Origin: Meconema thalassinum | Lineage: Eukaryota > Arthropoda > Insecta > Orthoptera > Tettigoniidae | Direction: 5' to 3' | DNA length: 64,000 nt | Assembly: GCA_946902985.2 (NCBI GenBank) | Contig: OX336389.2 | Location: forward strand, 171,192,704-171,256,703 | Shown here: positions 43,065-52,821 of the stretch, in pieces | Numbering within the stretch: the first letter of the stretch is position 1 | Layout: each line of letters begins with the position of its first letter | Program-made: the position numbers and the translations under genes | The notes under the pieces: model-generated | Database searches by the model: none | Told to the model about the DNA's origin: nothing | Seen by the model: the letters and a program-made list of their open reading frames with translations, nothing else

Positions 43065-44508
43065 CGGGGGTCGAGTCATAAGTCATGGCAACTATTTTTT
43101 TTCCCGCGAACAGGAGACAACACAGAAAAATCTATGATATGCATTTGGAAACGTACGGTTTGTAGTTGCGTAGGATGCCACTAGATGGTGTATGTAAACA
43201 ACAGTGCAGGTCTGAGCATGCCCCCAAGTTCAGTGTGTGAGTGAGAGCATCACATAATGGAAGTCAACAAGCAGGAGCAACGATCGTATATTAAAATCTC
43301 AGTTCTTCACGGCAGAAATGCACGCCAATGCCATGCAGAGCTGCGGGAAGCATTAGGTGTGCATGCCATGCCCTATAGAACAGTGGCGAGGTGGGTGTAT
43401 GTGTTCGAACAGGGGTAGAGTATCAACTGCCGATTTGCCTCGCCCAGGCCGTCCAGTGTCCATGGACAAAGATGTACGGATAATGGTGATCGATCAGTGT
43501 TTACAGGAGGACAGGCGCTGAACTATAGCGGAATTGCAAGAGAATACAGCAATACCAGCGGCAACAATACGGTGCATTTTACACAAGGACCTACAGATGC
43601 GTAAAATTTGTGCTAAGCGGGTGCCACATCACTTAACGGAGGTACAGAAGTGAACTCGTTACGAAACATGTCGCATCAATATGGAGAGGTTTCAGCAGGA
43701 AGAACAAGCCATGTCGAATCGCATTATTGCAGTAGAAACATGGGCACGTGCTTATGAACTTGAACTGAAGAGACAGTCAAGTGAATGGCATAGTCAGGCT
43801 TCACCATGGAGACACAAATTTCAACAAAATCAGTCGCCCAATAAGGTTATGGTCATCCTGGCATACGATGTTCAAGGTGTTCTTGTGTGTCATCCAGTGC
43901 GTGAGGGGCACACTGTCAATGCAGTGTATTACAATTCATTATTGTTGTACCAATTGCGTCGTGAGGTGCAAACCAAGCGTCCTGATTGCTTGGACGACGC
44001 CATAATCCTACACGATAACGCGACAGCTCACACAGCAGCCATCGTTCAGCGTCGCTTACAACGGTGGGGATGGGAGGGTCTTCAGACCCGCCTTATTCGC
44101 CTGATCTGAGCCCATGTGACTATGATCTAAACCCCAAAGTCAAGAAGCCACTACGTGGACGACTGTTTGCTAACAAAGAAGACATTGTAACAGCATTTCG
44201 GAGGGAGGTGTTACACGTTAGCGATACACATGCAGCGAATGGTATTCAGCACTGCCCCACCGCCTGCAACGCACAGTAGGCACCTTGAGTGACTATTTCG
44301 AAGGTCTGTAACCAGTGGAGACCTGTCCTTTGTACGTAGTCTTGTGCATTTGCTGTCTGTACCATAATAACACAATGTTTACCAATGGCCTGTGTTCTGT
44401 CACTTACCTATGAGCATGTCCTGACGTCAGAATTCATTTTCAGGCACTATGCATACGTGCATGCCCTATATTTCCAAATGCATATCGTAGATTATGACTC
44501 GACCCTCG
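43065..44508 (+). mobile_element. mariner-like element
   Basis: TA on each side (43063-43064 and 44509-44510). Inverted ends share GGGTCGAGTCATAA and, further in, GATATGCATTTGGAAA. It is 1.44 kb. Removing it plus one TA brings the Penelope-like endonuclease frame back into register. Confidence 0.9.
43258..44279 (+). pseudogene. mariner-like transposase, inactive
   Basis: Starts at ATG 43258 (MEVNKQEQRSYIKISVLHGR), a helix-turn-helix region, and is shifted near 43415. The 43681-44109 frame has AVETWARAYELELKRQSSEW, where mariner proteins have GDETW, so the first catalytic Asp is Val. The second Asp is in ILHDNATAHTA; the third motif SPDLSPCDYDLNPKVKK is read in the next frame (44064-44279). 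Stops near 43520 and 43652 further disrupt it. Confidence 0.8.
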
Positions 44509-45580
44509 TATGATAACAATCACCTTTTCACTAACATAAAATCAGACTTGAAAATTCTACACCACAAAGCAAAAGGAAAAGATCTTGACATGAAAGAATC
44601 CATTGAAATATATCTAGCGAAGAAAGATAATCCAGCGAATCTGTATGAACACACATTTTAGAAAGATCACTACTCTTCGCGCTGTGAAAAAAATAATAAA
44701 ATCCACATTAATAAAATGAGGCAAGGAATGCGAACGGGAAGGGATAATTGGGAAACATGTTATAGGATGAGGATGCACATTGTGTCTATTTTAAACAAAC
44801 CAAGACCTGTATTAGGCAGTTTTATAAGGTCCTATACCATCTAATAGACCGGGTGGCAACAGATGGACATATGTCTAAGTTGTGGCAAGACGGCTGAAAT
44901 GGCCTACGATAGTAATGAAAATAGCATACACTTTTCATAAGTCTTTCCAATCTCATTCTGTTGGTTCAGGTACAATGATAAATTCATTCATAACTTCAGA
45001 TAACAATTCCAACAACAGATAGCGTGCAGGATGACAAGCGAGCTAGGCTAGATGCAGAACTCACCGTGCCAGTAGCAGTGTGGAGGTCTAGAAGTAAGCA
45101 TCGCTGTGAGGAGAACAATACCAAGTTAAGTGTACAATATAATTAGTTTTTTTTCTAGTGCTTGCTAAAATTTGTTAATTGATTTATTATTATTATTACA
45201 GTGAGATATTCTCAATTGTATACACGTGCCTATACACCGTTACTCACATAATTCACACAATCTTGTAACACAAAACAAACCTAACATATAACGAGATTCA
45301 AATTGCGAATCACAGTAGTGAATTTACAGTAGTGAAAATTAACCTTTGCGAATCAACAACATACTATAATCATCTAACGACGTGCTATTGAACCACAATA
45401 GTGAAAATTAACCTTAACACAGTGATCAGGATCTGATGATGGCCACTTGAGGGTCAAAACGTGTAATCCTAAATTGATCATTTAAGTGTGATATGTAACA
45501 TGTAATTTTTTCCAGGAGTGTGTTTACATACTTAAACTTGTCGACCGACTGAAAAGCTACAAAAGATAATTTGTGTAGGC

Positions 45581-46640
45581 AACAATGAAAAAAGAATGGC
45601 TTCAAATCTACACATAATAAGAATGGACAAATTAATTTAAAAGTAAAAGAGAGAAAAAGATAACTTACATAATATCAACACTTGGAAAATGTATGGTCCA
45701 TTAAACCATGTTGGAACTTATAATACTGATATCGCGCCAGAAGTTGGTGGCTTTGAACTGCAGATGTCTTCCCGCTCACTGTGTATCGCGCATTCCAAAA
45801 ACATTAAGTTAGTCACTACTTTCTTCTCACTCAGCACATTCCTTCTTTCACTGGCTGCATGTCGTGTGCTGCAATAACAACGATTAGCATGCGGGAAACA
45901 GATATATTTAGGTCTGGAATAGGTGGGCCGCGCATGCGTACTGCAAGACCCCCCCCCCCCCGCACCCCGTTGCAGGGTGTTAACTGCCATCTCCTGATGC
46001 GATGACATTAGCTGTGAAAGAATGGGAAATAGCAATTAAATAAAGATTAAATGCGGAGTGAATGAGAACTGAACGCTGAAACTACGGAAAAACGATTCAT
46101 TGTGAAAAGAAACAACAGATGATTGATAAAATGTAACAAAAAACACTTTGTGCACATGTAACGTCGAGTCTGTGTAGTGGAGTTCTATCTGACTGTCAAC
46201 CAGGAAATGAATGTTGAGTGTGTCGCCGGCGGGGAGCAAGCACTAAGGAGAGAATGCCAGGAGTTGAGGGAGGACAGAGTGTTGGGGCGGTGGAGAGGAA
46301 GGGATAACCTTGCGGTTGGAGGACTGGTAATTGATGGGTGAAAAGGATTTAAAAGAGGGGGGAAGGGGGGAAGGGGGGAAGGGGGGGGGGGAGAGGAAAA
46401 TTGTAGGTGTGTTAATTTTAAGGAGGATGTTTGTTTTTGTTTGCTATAATGTGATCTGTAAGAGTGGGAACAAAATCTTGGCGTCAAAGCATATCGCATT
46501 AAGATTTGTTGATTTTGTGATTTTCTGGGCCGCCTACTATCTATTGTTTCCTTCAATAATTTGGGTGCGAAAAACATTGATAATGACGGGAATAAAAATA
46601 AACGAAGACAAAGGGACCCATTTACATAATAAATGAATCG
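45581..46640. other. Unassigned sequence with C- and G-runs
   Basis: No supported gene. A run of C lies near 45950-45963. A purine block with four G tracts of six or more bases lies at 46357-46391. Frames reported here are low-complexity (proline/serine- or glycine-rich) and not convincing. Confidence 0.4.
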
Positions 46641-48760
46641 GCAAGCGATAAACTTACACCTGTGTCCATAGAAAAAGTCTTAGTTTGAGCTGTTTTAAGC
46701 CTCTGAACATGACTCCACTGTCGCTCTTGTACACTATACACAGACATATATGAAAAATGCATGGATGACGTGAAATTTTCCCAAAGTGGTTCCATGAGAT
46801 ATTTGTTCCATCAGTGAGGAAACATTTGTGGTTCTTGTATAAATTGTAGATCATCCTTCTATCCCTGTACTTTATTCCATGCTTTCAAAATGTCAAACAA
46901 TTTACTCCAATCAACATTATCAAAAGCCTTCTACTGTCGACCAAAATATTATGTGCACTCGAGTTTGAAGGTTATTTGTGAAGTAACCAATAGACCTACA
47001 TAAAATCCAATATCATAATTTTTGTCGTTCTATTTTACGTTAGTTAATGTAGGTTTGGAGTTTTTTAAATTTGTATTTTAATATTTTTTATTGCAGTTGG
47101 AACACAAAAAGTGCCCGTTTTTAAGCGTGTTTCAACCATGCATCACATTTAAGAATTATTTTCTCACAAACCCGTTATCAGATCGAATCCAAATGTTAAC
47201 ACAATATACATTGGAATGTTGTATAACTGGTTTATTAATTTCAAAATTTTGTGTGTCCATGAAACAAAGTTGTTATTTTTGTAAGGTAACTTTCTCTCGG
47301 CTCGGGGTGGTTGGAAAATTTAGTTCTTGGTTGCGTTGTAATCCATATACATCAAAAAGGTATGCTGTATGACTGTGAAATACGTAAATTAATTCACTTA
47401 TTTTATATCGGTTTGTATTTGTAAGGGGAAATAAGACATGGTTCACCAGCTAGCCGTTCCGCGGAAAGCTGTACAGCGTTGCTGAGATGGAGCCCATCAC
47501 TTCCGAGCAAAGCCCGCCATGACGCGTGACAGGCTCTTCTTGGCAACGCTGTACAGCTTTGCCCGGAGCTGCTAGCTGGTGAACCATGTCTGATTTCCCC
47601 GTACAAATACAAACCGATGTAAAATAATTGAATTAATTTACATATTTCACAGTCATACAGCATAACTTTTTGATGTATAAGGATTAAAACGCGGCCAAGA
47701 ACTACATTTTCCAACAACCCCAAGCCGAGAAAAAGTTATCATACAAAAATGATAACTTTTTTTCTTGGACACACAAAATTTTGAAATTAATACACCAGTT
47801 AAACAACTTTCCATTGTATATGGTGTTAAAATTTGGATTCGATCTGATGACGGGTTTGTGGGATAATAATTCTTAAATGTGACGCATGTTTGAAACACGC
47901 TTAAAAACGGGCACCTTTTGTGTTCCAACTGCGATAAAAAATATTAAAATATAAATTAAAATTTCCAAACTACATGAACTAACGTAAAATAGAATGAAGA
48001 AAATGGTAATGTTATTGGATTTTATGTACGTCTATTGGTTACTTCACAAACCACCTTCAAACTCTAGTACACATAATATTTTGGTCGACAGTAGGTCTAT
48101 AAATGCCATGAACATTTTGTTATCTTTCCTTATTCTACCCTCCAAGATCAGCATAAGACTTACTGTTAGTACAGCTTCCCTTCTTCCTATGTTTCTCCTC
48201 AAATCAAACTGGTCTTCGCCCAAGTTGGTTTCATCTGTCATCTCATCCTCTTGTAAATTATTCTAGTCAGGATCTATGAAGCACAAGTGATCAAGCTCAT
48301 TGTATGATAACCTGCTTTCTTAGGTATAGGGATGATAATATTCTTGAAATCAGAGGCCACCTCACCAGTCTCAAAAATCCTACATACTAATTGAAATAAC
48401 CTGATCAGACCCTATGCAATGTAGATACTCGGTCGGTACATCATTTACGCCTGGTGCTTTGTTCCTACTCAAGTCTTCCAGTGACCTGTTAAATTCTAAT
48501 CTCAATATTAAATCCCTGTTTTAATTTACATTGATTTCCTTTTTCCTTTCCATTCCATCAGCCTCAATCTTCTTACCTCTACACAACCTCTCTATGTATG
48601 CTTTACTTCTCTCTACCTTCTTTCTTTTTTAGGGTTCTTCATTAGTCCTTCCCTTATACTAATCTTAAATCTTTTGTTCACATCCTCTTCTTTCGGTTTG
48701 TCTATTACACACCACAGGTCAAATGTACAATGCAGCATAACTAAATAAACAATGTAACTG
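46640..48760 (-). mobile_element. LINE B remnant, split by a foldback element
   Basis: Right part (48094-48760) reads on the minus strand LEDLSRNKAPGVNDVPTEYL, then GEDQFDLRRNIGRREAVLT and NKMFMAFIDL. The left part (46650-46931) continues with KAFDNVDWSKLFDILK and MIYNLYKNHKC-like sequence. Together they are consecutive RT palm motifs of a LINE, with the foldback element inserted between AFIDL and KAFDNVDW. Many stops. Confidence 0.75.
46934..48091. mobile_element. Foldback element with about 550-bp inverted arms
   Basis: Left arm 46934-47481 and right arm 47542-48091 are inverted copies (roughly 85-90% by eye) around a 60-bp spacer. Ends are CTGTCGACCAAAATATTATG in both directions, flanked by TA (46932-46933 and 48092-48093). 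It interrupts the RT of LINE B at a known motif, which supports the boundaries. The similar 90-residue frames in the two arms are reflections of each other, not genes. Likely a non-autonomous DNA transposon that targets TA. Confidence 0.85.
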
Positions 48761-48935
48761 CTGCTAACACACTTGTGTGGACACAACCTCCCCCTCAACA
48801 AATGGCCATATCTCATACATGTGCAATTAGCTGGAAAACAGGTAGGTCAAGGAAGAAGCAGCATCTGCTGTGCTACAAAGATTGCTCCGGCATGCAAGGA
48901 AACATGAGGGGGCTAGTTTCAAACCCAGCAATCTC
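48761..48935. other. Intronic sequence between LINE B and DUF7869-like copy 2
   Basis: No gene or repeat recognised. Confidence 0.4.
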
Positions 48936-49089
48936 CATCTTTGATGATTTTGCAGCAGAGGCCAAAAACTGTTGCACTAATTTCCCCTACATTTTGAAAG
49001 AGTACTTCTGTTTCTACCACTTATTTGGACCAATAAGTGTACATTTTCTGACACATATTTGAAGTAAGCCCTGATGATATGATGTAATA

Positions 49090-50761
49090 CACTAGCATCA
49101 GAAATTTTAGACTCGCTTGCAAATGTTCACATTCCATGAAGTTTATGAACTATTCTTTGAAAGTGGCCAGGGAAATACAAATATTTTTAACATTATCTAG
49201 TTTCAGTACACACTGGACTTTATTTCACATTACATTGCACTGATCACTCACAAGGAAGTACAAACACAATTATAACGTGAGAAGTGATCACACTGCCTGT
49301 TCATCGATGTGTCCTCCCTTTGCTTTGATGACAGCTTTGCAGATTATAGGCATTCTAAGTGTGAGTTTTTCCAATGTCTCGGATGTTATACTTCCCCAGG
49401 CATCCAATAGGCATTGCCACAACCCATCCACACTGGTTGGGACCTTTCTTTGGCTTTCCTGTCAAGTTCTTCCCACAAAAGCTCAATTGGGGACAAATCA
49501 GGAGATTGTGGGGGCCAGACCATCAATTGCAATTTTCCTGCAGCTTGCTTATTTTCCACATACCGTTTGCACAAACTAGAAATATGTTTGGGATCATTGT
49601 CCTGCTGTAAAACAAATCCCCGACCAATCACCTTCGTCCCAGATGGTAAAGCATTCCACGAAAGGATTCGATGATATTGTTTCTTCTCTAGAATACTCTC
49701 CACCTTCACCAAATCACCAACCTGATTGTTCCCAAAACATCCCCATACCATCACACTTCCTCCTCCATGCTTCACAGATGGAATTATGCAGGCTTCCATA
49801 ACCCTTTCCCCGGGACGTCGACGAACGTATTGGTGCCGGTTGGAACCAAATTTTTCAAATTTAGATTCAACTGTCCAAAGAACCCTTTTCCACTGTTCAG
49901 TGGTCCAGTTTACATGAGTTTTGGCCCATTGAAGTCTTTTTTGCTTGTGTATGACCTTCAACAATGGTTTCCGCACTGCTACGCGACCATACAGTCCCAC
50001 CTCATGCAGACGATTTTTTACTGTCGTAACTGACACAGGTTGCTCTCTTGTTTTATTAATCTCTGAGCATAAGTCTACTGCCGAAAGCCTTCTGTCACGC
50101 TTGCTGAGGATAACAATACGGTTGTCTTCGATTTTTGAGGTCTTCCTAGGGCGTCCACAGCGTGGTCCATCCACATGACTGCCAGTTTGCGCTCTGCGTT
50201 TCACTGCTCTTCGAACACTGCATTCTGATATTCTTAATTCTTGAACTATTTTTCGATTCGACCACACAATTTCTTTATAAGCACAAGCCTTGGATCTATT
50301 TTCTTGGGTTATATTAGCCTTTCTACCCATATTTGATGGTTGTGATTACCGTAGTTACGTCCAGCTGACAACAATATATACAATACACAATATACTGTAC
50401 ACCAAAACTTCCAATATTTGATATAATCAAAGCCCTGCAATAACTGGTATGCAGACTAACATGTAACCACTTTGGATAACTTCAGTAGACTAACTGTTGA
50501 CTTCCACGGGAAGGAGAGCAACAATGGACGAATGACCGTATGACAAACGTGCTTATTGCGCGGGAAATAACATCTGGGGACCATACGTTTGAAAACTTGA
50601 ACGAAATGACATAGTAAAATCTTCCAAATACACCAAAACACCTTTGCAAAGGTATTCAGTGCATCCACACACAAGTAAAAGAATCAAAATACCAGTTATG
50701 AGAACACAGGAAACAATAAATCATAAATTTTCATGGGTGAGTAAACTTTCTGACGCTAGTG
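49090..50761 (-). mobile_element. Tc1-like element
   Basis: TA on each side (49088-49089 and 50762-50763). Ends from outside: CACTAGCATCAGAAATTTTA and CACTAGCGTCAGAAAGTTTA. It is 1.67 kb and carries a transposase on the minus strand. Confidence 0.92.
49300..50330 (-). pseudogene. Tc1-like transposase, mutated active site
   Basis: ATG at 50330. N-terminal paired-like helix-turn-helix (NRKIVQELRISECSVRRAVK, residues 25-45), GRPRK hook, second HTH (LSAVDLCSEI; VSVTTVKNRLHEVGLYGRVA) and a DDE domain. The first acidic motif reads LWTVESKFEKFGSN where the family has WTDESKF, so the first catalytic Asp is Val (GTT). The second is present (QQDNDPKH), as is the third region (WPPQSPDLSPIELLWEELDR). 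A one-base shift at about 49450 puts the last 45 residues (to about 49300) in another frame. Length is close to the usual 340 residues, so the copy is recent but dead. Confidence 0.88.
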
Positions 50762-51079
50762 TATGTATTTAAATTTTGGAGATTGCTGACTTTGAAGTAA
50801 TAATATGGAGATTGCTGGGTTTGATGTAATAGGATGTGGAAACTGCATACTTTGACTTGAAGAAACATGGAAACATGAAGGTTTTATGGATATTACTTCA
50901 TTTTAATCACTAATTTTATTAATTATGAATAATGCAATCACTTAGATGAGCACTGTGCTTGGCTAGAACTTTACATTTTGTACTTCAGAATTTTCAGACT
51001 AACACTAAAGGAACACAAATAAAAAATAAAAATGAAACTTCAGGAACACCTTGTTACATGCGACTTTTGTCCTTTTTCT

Positions 51080-52762
51080 TTAAATACGCAAGACTACTTC
51101 TTCCTCCAGAGGTTCACACAAAGGATTATCATCTTCAGCAGGAACTGATTCTTCTGTTCTTGACAGCACCTCTCCGTAGTACTGTAACTCCTTAAGATGT
51201 CTCCACTGCTCTCCATAGTGTGTTGTCAGCAGGTTCTCAACATCTTTTAGTTTTGCAGGACCCACTTTCCTGAGATTTCCTAGTGTGATGACCTCAGGAA
51301 TTATATCAGCTACAGAACAGTTCTTTTTAGTAAGGCATCTCCAACAACCAATGTCGATCTTGTAAAACTGTTCACCTCTAACTAATATTTCTTCTTTATT
51401 TTTTTATGACGCTTCATAAGTATGCGTTTTGAAGTTGAGATCATGAAATGCCAGGATCGTGTTTGCTTAAGTTTAGTATTAGCCTCCTTATGCCAGTCCA
51501 ACATTTGGAAGTCCGATGCTGCTTTAAATCAAGTGGTGGTGTTATTCAGGATTTCTAGATAACCTTCAGGATTGGGTATCACTTCCTGTCGTTTGAAAGC
51601 CTTCTCTAAAAGTCCAAATACCCTATCAGGGGGAATGAAAGAAAGTCCTCTGACAGGGAAGTAAAGCTCAAGTTCGAGGATATTGTCCGGTGCTGTCAGT
51701 AGCCTCTTCATGCACATGGAGAGAAGGATTTTATTTTTATTTTGTCCGCCACATCCTTCGGCCACTAGTCTGACTTTACTGAATGCGGACGTATATATAG
51801 CCTGCAAGCAATGATACAAAGCAGAGAATACCTGGTTAACTCCTTTGGGAAACTGGTCTTCAGTCCAGACGTAACTGAAACAGTTTCTAGGTGTGAGATG
51901 AGCTTGTGATGTTCCTCGGACCACTGTAAAATTGTTCAAATAGAGCTGTCTGGTGTAATAAGCCTGTTGATCTGCTACCTTTGGCAGTACCAAATTTTTT
52001 TGCAAATCAAACGAAAGTATAAGTAAATCCGGATCAGTGCATCACAGAGCTTCATAAAATGCTTGAGCTCTCAACTTATGAACCATTCTAGCAGTCATTA
52101 AGTCATTCTTCTTCTTGGGATCGGTTTCTCTCCTTAACTGTTCTCCAAACGAGATACATGTCGAGCACATGTCTGTTCCGGGACCACCGAATCCCAGGTT
52201 GAATTTTAATGAAAAAATATTCCGAAAGAAAGATTTCTTTACAACTAAATTTTCTGCACTTTGAGAATTGTACATTGTCCAGAGCTTAGTGATATTTAGA
52301 TTGGACGATAAGTACTTCCGCACACTTGAACCTCTGCAATAATATGATTCCACACACACCAGAGACGACAGAAAGTTGATGACAGAATTTCTGCGGTCCA
52401 CAAACTTCCCTGTATTTCTATCACCACCTCTTGTTTCTACGGGATTGCTTCCACGAACTCCACACTTTTTTGCAACGAATTCTACCCTTGATCTTGTTAT
52501 GTGAAGTATTTTCAAAAACGTCTGTTGACAAACTTGAAGAGGTACACCTTCCTTCCGTTTGACATAATACTTGGTTTGGTGTGTGTTGGACTGATGGCGT
52601 TCATTTTTCGGCCTTCTGCGTTTAACAGGAGTGAGAAGAATGTTTCTCAGTAAAAAGTTATCCTGGTCAATTTTCTTCTTACTGGCGTAAAATAATGTAT
52701 GGAACTTTAGAATATCAGCCGTCCTCAGCTTGGAGCAGCACTGTAGTTGCCCTGTATTGTGA
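51080..52762 (-). pseudogene. DUF7869-like transposon protein, exon 2
   Basis: The acceptor CCCCCTCTTGCAG ends at 52763 (minus strand). The open frame then gives a Cys pair (QLQCCSKL), a helical LRTADILKFHTLFYASKKK, a basic LLTPVKRRRPKNERHQ, KYYVKRKEGVPLQVCQQTF, ITRSRVEFVAKKC, a CSTCISFGEQL motif, then LSFDLQKNLVLPKVADQQAY, RLVAEGCGGQNKNK and LSFIPPDRVFGLLEKAFKRQ. In-frame stops are TGA at 52042 and TGA at 51529; a frame shift near 51400 precedes the tail LKDVENLLTTHYGEQW and an acidic end at 51080. In DUF7869 proteins the GQNKN motif is usually preceded by DN or DG; here it is EG. Function of the family as transposase is inference. Confidence 0.65.
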
Positions 52763-52821
52763 CTGCAAGAGGGGTACTCTGGTGGTCCAATTAGTGAATA
52801 CCTGTCAAAATATTCAACAAT

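Larger units (their letters stand above)
42230..44700 (+). pseudogene. Penelope-like RT/GIY-YIG remnant, right copy
   Basis: Starts with MGQLSLSNIFVNNLENKF, then a frame (42348-42650) with the catalytic-box region DDVICIYDTEITKE and RIDYFDLIIHRADN. The frame 42880-43064 covers HLHNSNLTKQN and the degraded GIY-YIG core. After the mariner the last part reads LKILHHKAKGKDLDMKES and NLYEHTF-stop. A stop replaces the residue before SRYVDD, and a frame shift follows the thumb. Confidence 0.75.
42200..45580 (+). mobile_element. Penelope-like element, right copy
   Basis: Same family as the left copy but in opposite orientation, starting about 35 bp from it. The RT begins at the GSPLS region and continues with the catalytic box and thumb (42348-42650), the endonuclease (42880-43064, resuming at 44509) and a terminal region ending with CGACCGACTGAAAAGC near 45560. 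It is interrupted only by a mariner at a TA. Confidence 0.85.

Noticed and set aside
46185..46636. Frames over the G-rich block near 46.3-46.6 kb
   Set aside because: Composition-driven (poly-Gly or Pro/Ser), no family resemblance.
47091..47928. Two similar 90-residue proteins on opposite strands (47091-47372 and 47653-47928)
   Set aside because: They are the two arms of the palindrome translated; similarity follows from the inverted repeat and neither resembles a known protein.
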